The translations under genes were made by a program, and so were the position numbers. A stretch of 7,070 nt of DNA. Origin: Desulfurococcales archaeon (lineage in GTDB: Archaea > Thermoproteota > Thermoprotei_A > Sulfolobales > Acidilobaceae). The notes under the pieces are model-generated. The model ran no database searches. It worked only from the letters and a program-made list of their open reading frames with translations, and was not told the origin of the DNA. Every line of letters begins with the position of its first letter. The stretch's first letter is position 1. The stretch is from positions 1-7,070 of the forward strand of contig JALUZI010000160.1 in assembly GCA_027012045.1 (NCBI GenBank). The letters are read 5' to 3'. This document shows, one piece after another, positions 1-6,120 of the stretch.

Positions 1-680
1 CTCTTATAGAGCTGATCCCGCCTTATAGTAAGGTTCTAACTATAGAAGACACACCCGAGATTAAAGTATTGAACGATAACTGGGATTCACTGATAACAAG
101 ACCTGTATACCCCGGCTCCGAGTACGCTGAAATAACCCTGTTCGACCTTGTGAAATTCAGTCTGCGCCGCAGGTCTGATTACATAATCATAGGAGAAGTC
201 AGGGGCAGAGAAGCAGTAGGGCTAGCGCAGGCAGTTGCTACAGGCCAGGGATCGCTAGCAACTTTCCACGCGGACTCACCTAGAAACGCGTTAGAGCGCC
301 TAGTTATGGACCCGATAAACCTATCTCCCTCATTCGCCGGACTCATAGATGTCATAGTTCACTTGAAGAAAACCAAGAGGAAAGGAGTAACCATAGCTAG
401 GAGAGTGGAAACTATAGTGGAACAATCAGGTGAAGAGTTAACCCCGGTCTTCAGATGGGATCCCAGGAGCGACTTATTCTCTCCGGACACTATTGAGGAT
501 CTATTAAAAAGCAGTAGGGTGATTGAGGAAATTGCCGAGGTAGAGGGATACACACTATCTGAAGTTGTCTCGGACCTAGTTTCCAGGCTGAGGATACTGG
601 AGGCTAACAGAGGCGCTCCACGCAGAGAGTTCCGTGCAGCAGTAGAGGAATACTACTCCTCCAAGGTGAACAGTTTATGA
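1..680 (+). CDS. Type II/IV secretion system ATPase (FlaI/GspE/TadA-like), C-terminal part, 5' truncated by window
   Basis: This is the hexameric cytoplasmic ATPase that drives assembly of an archaellum or type IV pilus-like filament. The reading frame is open from position 3 to the TGA at 678-680, about 225 residues, so the gene starts before the window. A TTG at 69 is not a believable start because conserved sequence continues upstream of it. Visible motifs, numbered from the first codon in the window, are an Asp box (TIEDTPE, about 14-20), a Walker B-type segment (DYIIIGEVRG, about 59-68) and the His box (GSLATFHADS, about 82-91). The C-terminal domain follows, with the RRVETI and VFRWD segments typical of archaeal members. 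Walker A must lie upstream, outside the window. The stop overlaps the next gene's ATG, indicating translational coupling with the membrane platform protein. Archaellum and adhesive-pilus ATPases cannot be told apart from this fragment. Confidence 0.93.
   Translation, partial: LIELIPPYSKVLTIEDTPEIKVLNDNWDSLITRPVYPGSEYAEITLFDLVKFSLRRRSDYIIIGEVRGREAVGLAQAVATGQGSLATFHADSPRNALERLVMDPINLSPSFAGLIDVIVHLKKTKRKGVTIARRVETIVEQSGEELTPVFRWDPRSDLFSPDTIEDLLKSSRVIEEIAEVEGYTLSEVVSDLVSRLRILEANRGAPRREFRAAVEEYYSSKVNSL
665..669 (+). promoter_or_regulatory. Shine-Dalgarno site for the membrane platform gene
   Basis: GGTGA matches the archaeal anti-Shine-Dalgarno core and lies 7 bases before the ATG at 677. It sits inside the last codons of the ATPase gene. 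This supports the ATG start and coupled translation across the ATGA overlap. Confidence 0.6.
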
Positions 681-1912
681 TTAGAAACATCCTGAGGAAA
701 TTTGACTCGGAAACAAATAGAGAAACGGTTGTACTACTAACTTACCTGATACCCTTTACATTCAATCCCATCTACTTCGTTAATGCACTGGTAAGACTAG
801 ATAAAAGACTAGTTCCAAAGCTTTCACAGGAACTCTCAGGCAAAATAAGAAAATACCTAGAAGAAGGACTTGACCCTCTAACCGCGTTACAGAGAGTATC
901 CAGTGAGATCAGGGACAATGTTGTTTCAAGACTGATTCAAAACTACGTTTACGTAGCGAGGCATGTCGGATCAGCTACCCTCCTATCAATATCCTTCCTA
1001 GAAGAAGCTTTGGAGTCCATAAGAGGCCAATGGAAGAGGTATATTGATTATATGAATCTGGTTACTGAAGTGACTGTAGTTCTCTTCATGTCATCTATTA
1101 TCGGTGTAGTCCTTTCACTATTCAATTACCAGAATACCGGGTACCTGTCATTGATACCTATAACACTGGTCTTCACCTTGATCGGAAGCTCAATAGGGTA
1201 TATCTACATGCATCCATGGATGGGAAATTTCTATCAGGAATTCCAGGTAAACAAAGAGATTACAGCGCTACTGTACATGGTAACTTTAGTGGTGCTTTCA
1301 GGCATCCTCGCCTGGCCACAATTAACACTATATTTTGCAGCCTCTTCTATAGCGGTCGGATTCATAGTCGAGTACAAATCAGTGAATCTAGAAAAGAGGT
1401 TTAAGAAATTCATAGATGAAATCTCTTCCATAATGAACAATCTGGAAATAGGGTTTCCAGGAACACCTGAGATCACTGGTTTGGTGGCCAAACACGGGCT
1501 CTATGGGAGAATAGGAACTCTCCTAACGGCGCTCAGTGAGGGTGTGACAGTAGCTGGGGAAACAGGGTTAAGAGGATCGTTCAATAGAATTGTCAATATA
1601 GTCCAAGCCAGTTATAAGTCATTCAGAAAATACCGTGGCACAATTTATACTTATATCACAATAATACTTGCAACTCTATTAGTAACACTGTATACTGCCC
1701 ATACACTAACTGGAATAGGGGGTAAAACGTTAAACGGTCAGCAGTTAAATCTTCAGAGATCCGTTGTTGAAGAAATAAATACTTTGATTCAGGTAGCTTC
1801 CTTCATTGTTCCAATAGCACTAGGAGTGTCATACAGGCCGAGGCTACCTCCACTCCTCTATTCAGGGCTATCCTTGCTCGCCGCTAATATTGTAACCGTT
1901 CTTTTCCAGTAA
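677..1912 (+). CDS. TadC/FlaJ-type membrane platform protein (T2SSF domain) of a type IV pilus-like system
   Basis: This 411-residue integral membrane protein is the likely platform that couples the preceding ATPase to filament assembly. A soluble N-terminal helical region (about 45-125) carries the T2SSF-like pattern around EEGLDPLTALQRVSSEI. Hydrophobic segments follow at about 131-149 and 156-178, then 195-211 and 213-233. A second cytoplasmic T2SSF-like helical domain lies at about 240-318, and further segments at about 320-342, 369-385 and 390-410. This duplicated soluble-membrane layout is the family's normal architecture, although 411 residues is shorter than my recollection of typical archaellum FlaJ proteins. 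The ATG overlaps the upstream stop and has a GGTGA site. The 3' end overlaps thyX on the other strand by 45 bp. The gene is visibly richer in A/T than ppsA. Assignment to the T2SSF superfamily is firm; archaellum versus pilus is not resolved, since no pilin or prepilin peptidase gene is in view. Confidence 0.88.
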   Translation: MIRNILRKFDSETNRETVVLLTYLIPFTFNPIYFVNALVRLDKRLVPKLSQELSGKIRKYLEEGLDPLTALQRVSSEIRDNVVSRLIQNYVYVARHVGSATLLSISFLEEALESIRGQWKRYIDYMNLVTEVTVVLFMSSIIGVVLSLFNYQNTGYLSLIPITLVFTLIGSSIGYIYMHPWMGNFYQEFQVNKEITALLYMVTLVVLSGILAWPQLTLYFAASSIAVGFIVEYKSVNLEKRFKKFIDEISSIMNNLEIGFPGTPEITGLVAKHGLYGRIGTLLTALSEGVTVAGETGLRGSFNRIVNIVQASYKSFRKYRGTIYTYITIILATLLVTLYTAHTLTGIGGKTLNGQQLNLQRSVVEEINTLIQVASFIVPIALGVSYRPRLPPLLYSGLSLLAANIVTVLFQ

Positions 1913-2974
1913 CAACAGATTCGACCTTACACACCTGGGGATACCGTCCCTTTCAATGTTTTCCGGGCATCTCTCCATTACCAGTTCAACACCATTAAGG
2001 AGATCTTCGAGAGTTATAGGATTCCTCCTTATAGCATTTTCGTAGAATATACATCTCGGACCAGCATATTTGAAGAGCCTGGGATGAATCCTGTTAAGCT
2101 CCCTCCACAACAGCCATGCAACAGTCCGGATCTCCCATTGTGCTTTAGTGCACATTCTGAGAGGCAGAAAACTCTGTATTAACTCCCTAGCATTCATAGT
2201 TACAACGAGCTTGGTCTGCACACCCATTGGAACCAGGAATCTTGCATCCTCGGGCGGTACACCCTTAGATATCAGATCCCTGTATACCTGGAAAACCCGG
2301 GAAGTCTCTCTAATAAACACTGCTAACAATTCCTTTTTGGATCTAATAGACGGGGGAATAACGAAGTCGATCATCCTGCAATACCTTCTATAAACGTTCT
2401 CCCGGGGAACCTTACGTCCCTCGAAGCCTCCTAGTAAGCTGGTGTCGAACATGTCCATAAGCCAGGACTCAACCAGAGCATCCTCAACTATCCTCCCCGA
2501 CAACGACACTCTTTCCACTATAGCCCCGTCATCCAGGAGTCTGATATCAGCTTCTGAATCACCTGATCTCACGTATACGTATCCTCCTTCCTGACAGGCG
2601 TCCAGTCCAGCGTCGACACCTATGTCTAGACTGATGCATCTACCGTCATAAAATGAAGGGTCAAGGCATTTCCTGTCAAAACCCAGCCGGGCGTATCTAA
2701 AGCTCAGCTGTGTAAAACTGGCAATTCTATGTCTAACAAGCTGGTGACTGCAAACCCTACTACACCCTTCAACTGTCCACGTGTAAACGCTATGCTCCCA
2801 TGGACTGAAATGCTGTCTCTTGAATGTCTCCTCTATCCACACACTAACCTCTTCGTCACTCATCTTCCCCAGCTGGACATCCAAGTCCCTGCGGCTGAGA
2901 GACCTTTTAGCTGCCGCGGCAACAATCCTATCCCCATCAGCTGTGTAACGGATAATCTTGACCTTGACTCCCAC
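1868..2974 (-). CDS. thyX: Flavin-dependent thymidylate synthase ThyX, with internal insertion
   Basis: ThyX makes dTMP from dUMP using methylene-tetrahydrofolate, FAD and NAD(P)H, replacing ThyA. From the GTG start at 2974 the protein is 368 residues. The family signature RHR-x7-S (RHRIASFTQLS) is at 81-91, preceded by the conserved SHQLV. The substrate-binding C-terminal core includes PPEDARFLVP (about 240-249), VVTMNARELI (about 257-266) and KAQWEIR (about 277-283). Many ThyX proteins have about 220-250 residues. The excess is a block between FRYAR (about 92-96) and PPSIRSKKELL (about 207-217), plus a C-terminal extension with cysteines at about 308, 336 and 348. Upstream, a TTG at 3004 is in frame but lies inside a strong TATA box, so the GTG 30 bp downstream is preferred. 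The TAG stop at 1870-1868 lies inside the 3' end of the convergent membrane gene. The function is firm; the start is moderately sure. Confidence 0.95.
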   Translation of the reverse strand: MGVKVKIIRYTADGDRIVAAAAKRSLSRRDLDVQLGKMSDEEVSVWIEETFKRQHFSPWEHSVYTWTVEGCSRVCSHQLVRHRIASFTQLSFRYARLGFDRKCLDPSFYDGRCISLDIGVDAGLDACQEGGYVYVRSGDSEADIRLLDDGAIVERVSLSGRIVEDALVESWLMDMFDTSLLGGFEGRKVPRENVYRRYCRMIDFVIPPSIRSKKELLAVFIRETSRVFQVYRDLISKGVPPEDARFLVPMGVQTKLVVTMNARELIQSFLPLRMCTKAQWEIRTVAWLLWRELNRIHPRLFKYAGPRCIFYENAIRRNPITLEDLLNGVELVMERCPENIERDGIPRCVRSNLLLLEKNGYNISGEQG

Positions 2975-3002
2975 ATTGAACCCCAGATCGAATTCATAAT
3001 AC

Positions 3003-3014
3003 AATATTTATAAA
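3003..3014 (-). promoter_or_regulatory. TATA box for thyX
   Basis: The minus strand reads TTTATAAATATT, very close to the archaeal TATA consensus. Its centre is about 35 bp from the GTG at 2974. With the usual spacing of about 26 bp, transcription would start near 2983 and leave a leader of roughly 9 bases containing GGGG. The same spacing argues against the TTG at 3004, which would not be transcribed. Confidence 0.6.
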
Positions 3015-3050
3015 AGGGGTATAACATGACCGTATAGGAAAACACCATTC

Positions 3051-3060
3051 TTTATATTTA
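3051..3060 (+). promoter_or_regulatory. TATA box for ppsA
   Basis: TTTATATTTA is an archaeal-type TATA element centred about 39 bp upstream of the TTG at 3094. The expected transcription start is near 3081, giving a leader of about 12 bases. It lies about 45 bp from the thyX TATA box, so the two genes use separate, back-to-back promoters. Confidence 0.6.
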
Positions 3061-3082
3061 ATCCATAATCAAACCACAAACC

Positions 3083-3086
3083 GGTG
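3083..3086 (+). promoter_or_regulatory. Probable Shine-Dalgarno site deciding the TTG start of ppsA
   Basis: GGTG matches the archaeal Shine-Dalgarno core and lies 7 bases before the TTG at 3094. No in-frame ATG or GTG is nearby; the ATG at 3099 is in another frame. This short match plus the TATA spacing supports TTG 3094. Confidence 0.4.
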
Positions 3087-3093
3087 CTACCTA

Positions 3094-5532
3094 TTGAAAT
3101 GTGACAAACCATTCGTTCTCTGGCTAGAAAACGTTGATAAAAGCAAGCACGACCTGGTAGGAGGTAAAGCGGCAGGCCTAGGAGAGAACATAAAGGCGGG
3201 CATACCTGTACCACCGGGCTTCGTCGTGACAAGCGAGGCTTACAGGTGTTTTATACAGGAGACAGAGCTTACACAGCGTATATCCACGATTCTAAAAGAA
3301 GAAATAAAGAGCGGTCTGCCGGAGGAGTATGAGAGAGCTTCAGCGAGAATTAGAAGCCTAATAATGAGAAGCGCCATACCTCCGAGCATAACAGCAGCAA
3401 TAAAACAGGCATACCGGAAGCTAGGTAAGAGAATCGGAGTAGAGAACCCGAGAGTCGCAGTAAGGAGCAGTGCAACAGTAGAAGACCTTCCAGAAGCAAG
3501 CTTCGCAGGCCAACAAGACACATACCTCAACGTCCAAGGAGAGGACGAGGTCGTCGAGCACGTGAAACTAGCATGGGCAAGCCTGTGGACAGCCAGAGCA
3601 CTAAGCTACCGCGACTCCCTCAACATAGAGCACGAGTCAGCACTAATGGCCGTAGTAGTACAGAAAATGGTCAACAGCAGAACAAGCGGGGTAATGTTCA
3701 CGATCCACCCTATAACAGGAGACCCAACCAAAATAGTGATAGAGTCAATCTGGGGGCTAGGCGAGTTCATAGTCGGTGGAAGAGTGACCCCAGACGAGTA
3801 TGTTGTAGACAAGGAAACGCTAGACATAGTGGAGAAGAGGATAAGCACTGAGAAGAAAGTAGCACTGTTCTACGATCCGGATAAGCGTGAGAACACGGAA
3901 ATAACACTTCCCTCCACACCTGAAGACCTGGAGAAACTCAGGGAGGAACACCCTAGCATTGCCGAGATCGTAGAAAAATACAATATGAAGCCAGACGAGC
4001 CCAGCCTCAGCGATGAGGAAGTGGTAGAACTGGCCAAGCTCGGCCTAAGGATAGAGGAAGTATTCGGCAAGCATATGGACATTGAATGGGCAATAGACTT
4101 CGAGATGAAGGAGAACAACCTATTCATACTCCAGGCACGCCCCGAGACATACTGGAGCCAGCGCGGTAAGAAAGAAGAGGAAGAAGAGGTGGAGCCCGGG
4201 GAAGCGGAGATACTGGTTAGGGGTATACCGGCAAGCCCGGGAATAGCGTCCGGCAAAGTAAAAGTAGCCTATACAGTCGAGGAAGCCGCTAAGAAAATGG
4301 AGAAGGGAGACATACTCGTCACTAAGATGACGGACCCCGACTGGGTTCCATACATGAAAATAGCCGGGGCAATAGTAACAGACGAGGGAGGTATGACGGC
4401 CCACGCTGCAATAGTTTCCCGTGAACTGGGGATCCCGGCGGTCGTCGGCACCGGGAACGCTACTGAGGTACTCAAAACAGGCATGCTTGTAACAGTGGAT
4501 GGCACCCAAGGCGTTGTCTATAAGGGCAAGCTGAAGGCAAGGAAAGAAGAAAAACCCAAGGTCGAAGTCACAGGAGCATTAAGCCCCGAAGTAATGAAGG
4601 AGATATATCCCGTCACGGCGACTAAGATCTACATGAACCTGGGCCAGCCACAGGAAATAGAGAGGTACATCAACCTGCCCTTCGACGGCATAGGCTTGAT
4701 GAGGATAGAGTTCATTATATCAGACTGGATAGGATACCACCCGCTATACCTTATCGACCAAGGTAGAGGAGTATATTTCGTTGACAAACTAGCAGACGGC
4801 ATAGCCAGAGTAGCGAGGGCAATACACCCCCGCCCCGTAGTCGTGAGGTTCAGCGACTTCAAGAGCAACGAGTACAGGAAGCTAAAGGGAGGAGAGAAGT
4901 ACGAGCCCGAGGACGAGAGAAACCCGATGCTAGGGTGGAGAGGTGTATCCAGATACGTATCCAAGGAGTACGAACCAGCTTTCAGGCTGGAAGTAAGGGC
5001 GATAAAGAAAGTCCGAGACGAGTGGGGGCTCAAGAACGTGTGGGTAATGTTCCCATTCGTAAGGAACACCTGGGAGCTGAGGAAGGCTCTTAAAATAATG
5101 GAGGAAGAAGGCCTGGAGAGGAGGCATGACTTCAAAGTATGGATAATGAGCGAGGTACCCAGCACGGTGATACTGGCGGAAGAGTTCTCGAAGATGGTTG
5201 ACGGGTTCAGCGTCGGGAGCAATGACCTTACACAGCTCGTCCTAGGCGTTGACAGGGATTCAGGGAGACTATTCAAGATGGGCTACTTCGACGAGAGGGA
5301 TCCCGCGGTGATGAAGGCCATAGAGATGCTGACGAACGTGGCTCACAAGTATGGTAGAACAGTTAGTATATGCGGCCAGGCGCCGAGTGTTTACCCAGAG
5401 GTTGTGGAGTACCTGGTCAGAATAGGAGTGGACAGCATTAGCGTTAACCCGGACGCTGTAATAAGGGTTAGGAGGCACGTGGCGAGCCTCGAGAAGAAGA
5501 TGATGCTGGATCTCCTGAGATCCATGAGGTGA
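3094..5532 (+). CDS. ppsA: Phosphoenolpyruvate synthase (pyruvate, water dikinase)
   Basis: PpsA converts pyruvate, ATP and water to PEP, AMP and phosphate in the cytoplasm, the entry to gluconeogenesis in many archaea. The 812 residues match the full family length with all domains in order. The N-terminal nucleotide-binding domain has LVGGKAAGLGE (about 21-31), VRSSATVEDLPEASFAGQQ (123-141), WGLGE and ILQARPET. An acidic linker (about 359-369) leads to the phosphohistidine swivel domain GGMTAHAAIVSRELG, with the phosphorylated His at 437. The C-terminal PEP/pyruvate barrel has GIGLMRIEF (about 532-540), VRFSDFKSNEY, NPMLGWRG (610-617), SEVPSTVILAEEF, GSNDLTQLVLGVDRDS (708-723) and ICGQAPS, with the catalytic Cys at about 760. 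The TTG start is supported by a TATA box, a GGTG site and the family's usual N-terminus. It diverges from thyX and ends six bases from the stop of the convergent orphan gene. No key residue is missing. Confidence 0.97.
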   Translation: MKCDKPFVLWLENVDKSKHDLVGGKAAGLGENIKAGIPVPPGFVVTSEAYRCFIQETELTQRISTILKEEIKSGLPEEYERASARIRSLIMRSAIPPSITAAIKQAYRKLGKRIGVENPRVAVRSSATVEDLPEASFAGQQDTYLNVQGEDEVVEHVKLAWASLWTARALSYRDSLNIEHESALMAVVVQKMVNSRTSGVMFTIHPITGDPTKIVIESIWGLGEFIVGGRVTPDEYVVDKETLDIVEKRISTEKKVALFYDPDKRENTEITLPSTPEDLEKLREEHPSIAEIVEKYNMKPDEPSLSDEEVVELAKLGLRIEEVFGKHMDIEWAIDFEMKENNLFILQARPETYWSQRGKKEEEEEVEPGEAEILVRGIPASPGIASGKVKVAYTVEEAAKKMEKGDILVTKMTDPDWVPYMKIAGAIVTDEGGMTAHAAIVSRELGIPAVVGTGNATEVLKTGMLVTVDGTQGVVYKGKLKARKEEKPKVEVTGALSPEVMKEIYPVTATKIYMNLGQPQEIERYINLPFDGIGLMRIEFIISDWIGYHPLYLIDQGRGVYFVDKLADGIARVARAIHPRPVVVRFSDFKSNEYRKLKGGEKYEPEDERNPMLGWRGVSRYVSKEYEPAFRLEVRAIKKVRDEWGLKNVWVMFPFVRNTWELRKALKIMEEEGLERRHDFKVWIMSEVPSTVILAEEFSKMVDGFSVGSNDLTQLVLGVDRDSGRLFKMGYFDERDPAVMKAIEMLTNVAHKYGRTVSICGQAPSVYPEVVEYLVRIGVDSISVNPDAVIRVRRHVASLEKKMMLDLLRSMR
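5507..5524. repeat. Perfect inverted repeat, 8-bp arms, at the end of ppsA
   Basis: The sequence TGGATCTC-CT-GAGATCCA has 8-bp arms around a 2-base centre. As RNA it would fold as a 7-bp stem with a 4-base CCTG loop. It lies in the last codons of ppsA and 15 bases beyond the stop of the convergent orphan gene, so either transcript would carry it. It may affect 3' end formation or stability, or be chance within coding sequence. Confidence 0.4.
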
Positions 5533-5538
5533 AACTCC

Positions 5539-6048
5539 CTAAACGTTTTTCAAATCCACATAATCCTCCTCTCTAACCACATACTCGCCCTTAGACATTA
5601 TATCCCTCACCACGTCAAGAACCTCTCTAACGGAACCATTAACATACAAAACACCAACCTCCCTGTCACGGATAACGTCGCCGAGGAAAAGATAGCAGAG
5701 AGGGCCCAGCCTACCCTTCCTCGAGTAAATCACGACCAGAGCCTTGATTCCCTTATCCTCTTTATAATCCACAATCTCATTAATAACATCGAGAATATCG
5801 CTCGCCAGAACAACCATGCCATCACTATACACCGCGATGAAAACCGCAGTATCACCCTTCTCAACCTTAATGAGGCCAGGCCCCTCCTTGCTGGGCTCCC
5901 TCACCACGACCGGAGAGTACTCCTTTAACAGGCGAAGAATACTATTCATCCTCTCCCTAGCAATCTCCGGATCTATCCCTCTAACCGATAGGCTGTCCTT
6001 GTACTCTTCCCTCAAACCCTTCCATCCAGCTACTTTAACCTCAGCCAA
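5539..6048 (-). CDS. Conserved-looking hypothetical protein, 169 aa
   Basis: I do not recognise this protein. It is a soluble-looking 169-residue polypeptide rich in charged residues and valine. A helical, charged N-terminal part (about 10-43) is followed by a probable alpha/beta region with strands at TAVFIAVY (67-74), GMVVLA (77-82), ALVVIYS (103-109) and VGVLYV (131-136). A helix with SDILDVINEIV lies at about 83-93 and a charged tail at 155-169. I see no signal peptide, clear membrane segment, zinc motif or P-loop. A TTG at 6048 is the first start in frame after upstream stops; a TATA element about 45 bp upstream would give a leader of about 18 bases with an AGGG site 8 bases before the TTG. 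AGAGGA directly abuts the TTG. Amino acid composition and the neat fit between ppsA and the hisS promoter argue that it is real rather than a shadow frame. It is divergent from hisS, but no shared role can be claimed. Confidence 0.75.
   Translation of the reverse strand: MAEVKVAGWKGLREEYKDSLSVRGIDPEIARERMNSILRLLKEYSPVVVREPSKEGPGLIKVEKGDTAVFIAVYSDGMVVLASDILDVINEIVDYKEDKGIKALVVIYSRKGRLGPLCYLFLGDVIRDREVGVLYVNGSVREVLDVVRDIMSKGEYVVREEDYVDLKNV
5545..5550 (+). terminator. Possible T-tract terminator after ppsA
   Basis: GTTTTT follows the ppsA stop by 13 bases, and archaeal RNA polymerase can terminate on short T tracts. The tract is only five T residues long and lies in the 3' coding end of the opposite gene, so this is weak. 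Confidence 0.25.
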
Positions 6049-6086
6049 TCCTCTAACCCTGAATGATACACATTATCAGTGAATCA

Positions 6087-6098
6087 AATATTATAATG
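6087..6098. promoter_or_regulatory. Shared bidirectional TATA element of the orphan gene and hisS
   Basis: The element contains ATTATAAT (6090-6097), a perfect palindrome, and is the only TATA-like sequence in the 72-bp divergent region. Read rightward, initiation about 26 bp away falls near 6119, at the hisS start. Read leftward, it falls near 6067, about 18 bases before the orphan gene's TTG. One TBP site could therefore serve both directions; this is inferred from spacing. Confidence 0.5.
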
Positions 6099-6120
6099 CA
6101 TAACTAGGCAGAGAAAGGAG

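Noticed and set aside
69..71. TTG as the start of the secretion ATPase
   Set aside because: The frame continues upstream with the conserved Asp box segment, so the gene is truncated by the window rather than starting here.
2860..3048. Minus-strand frame with ATG starts just upstream of thyX, considered as a small leader peptide
   Set aside because: It overlaps the conserved thyX N-terminal codons in another frame, and its start would precede the TATA box.
4629..5276. Long minus-strand open frame (215 codons) inside ppsA
   Set aside because: It is antisense to conserved ppsA catalytic sequence, and its product is Ser/Leu/Pro-rich with no domain pattern, as expected of a shadow frame.
5308..5332. 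Possible box C (GTGATGA) and box D (CTGA) of a C/D guide RNA
   Set aside because: Both fall in conserved ppsA codons, and no matching C'/D pair follows at a sensible distance. Chance match.
6059..6080. Imperfect inverted repeat (CTGAAT ... TATCAG) in the orphan/hisS gap, considered as an operator
   Set aside because: The arms mismatch and there is no second copy, so there is not enough to support a regulator site.
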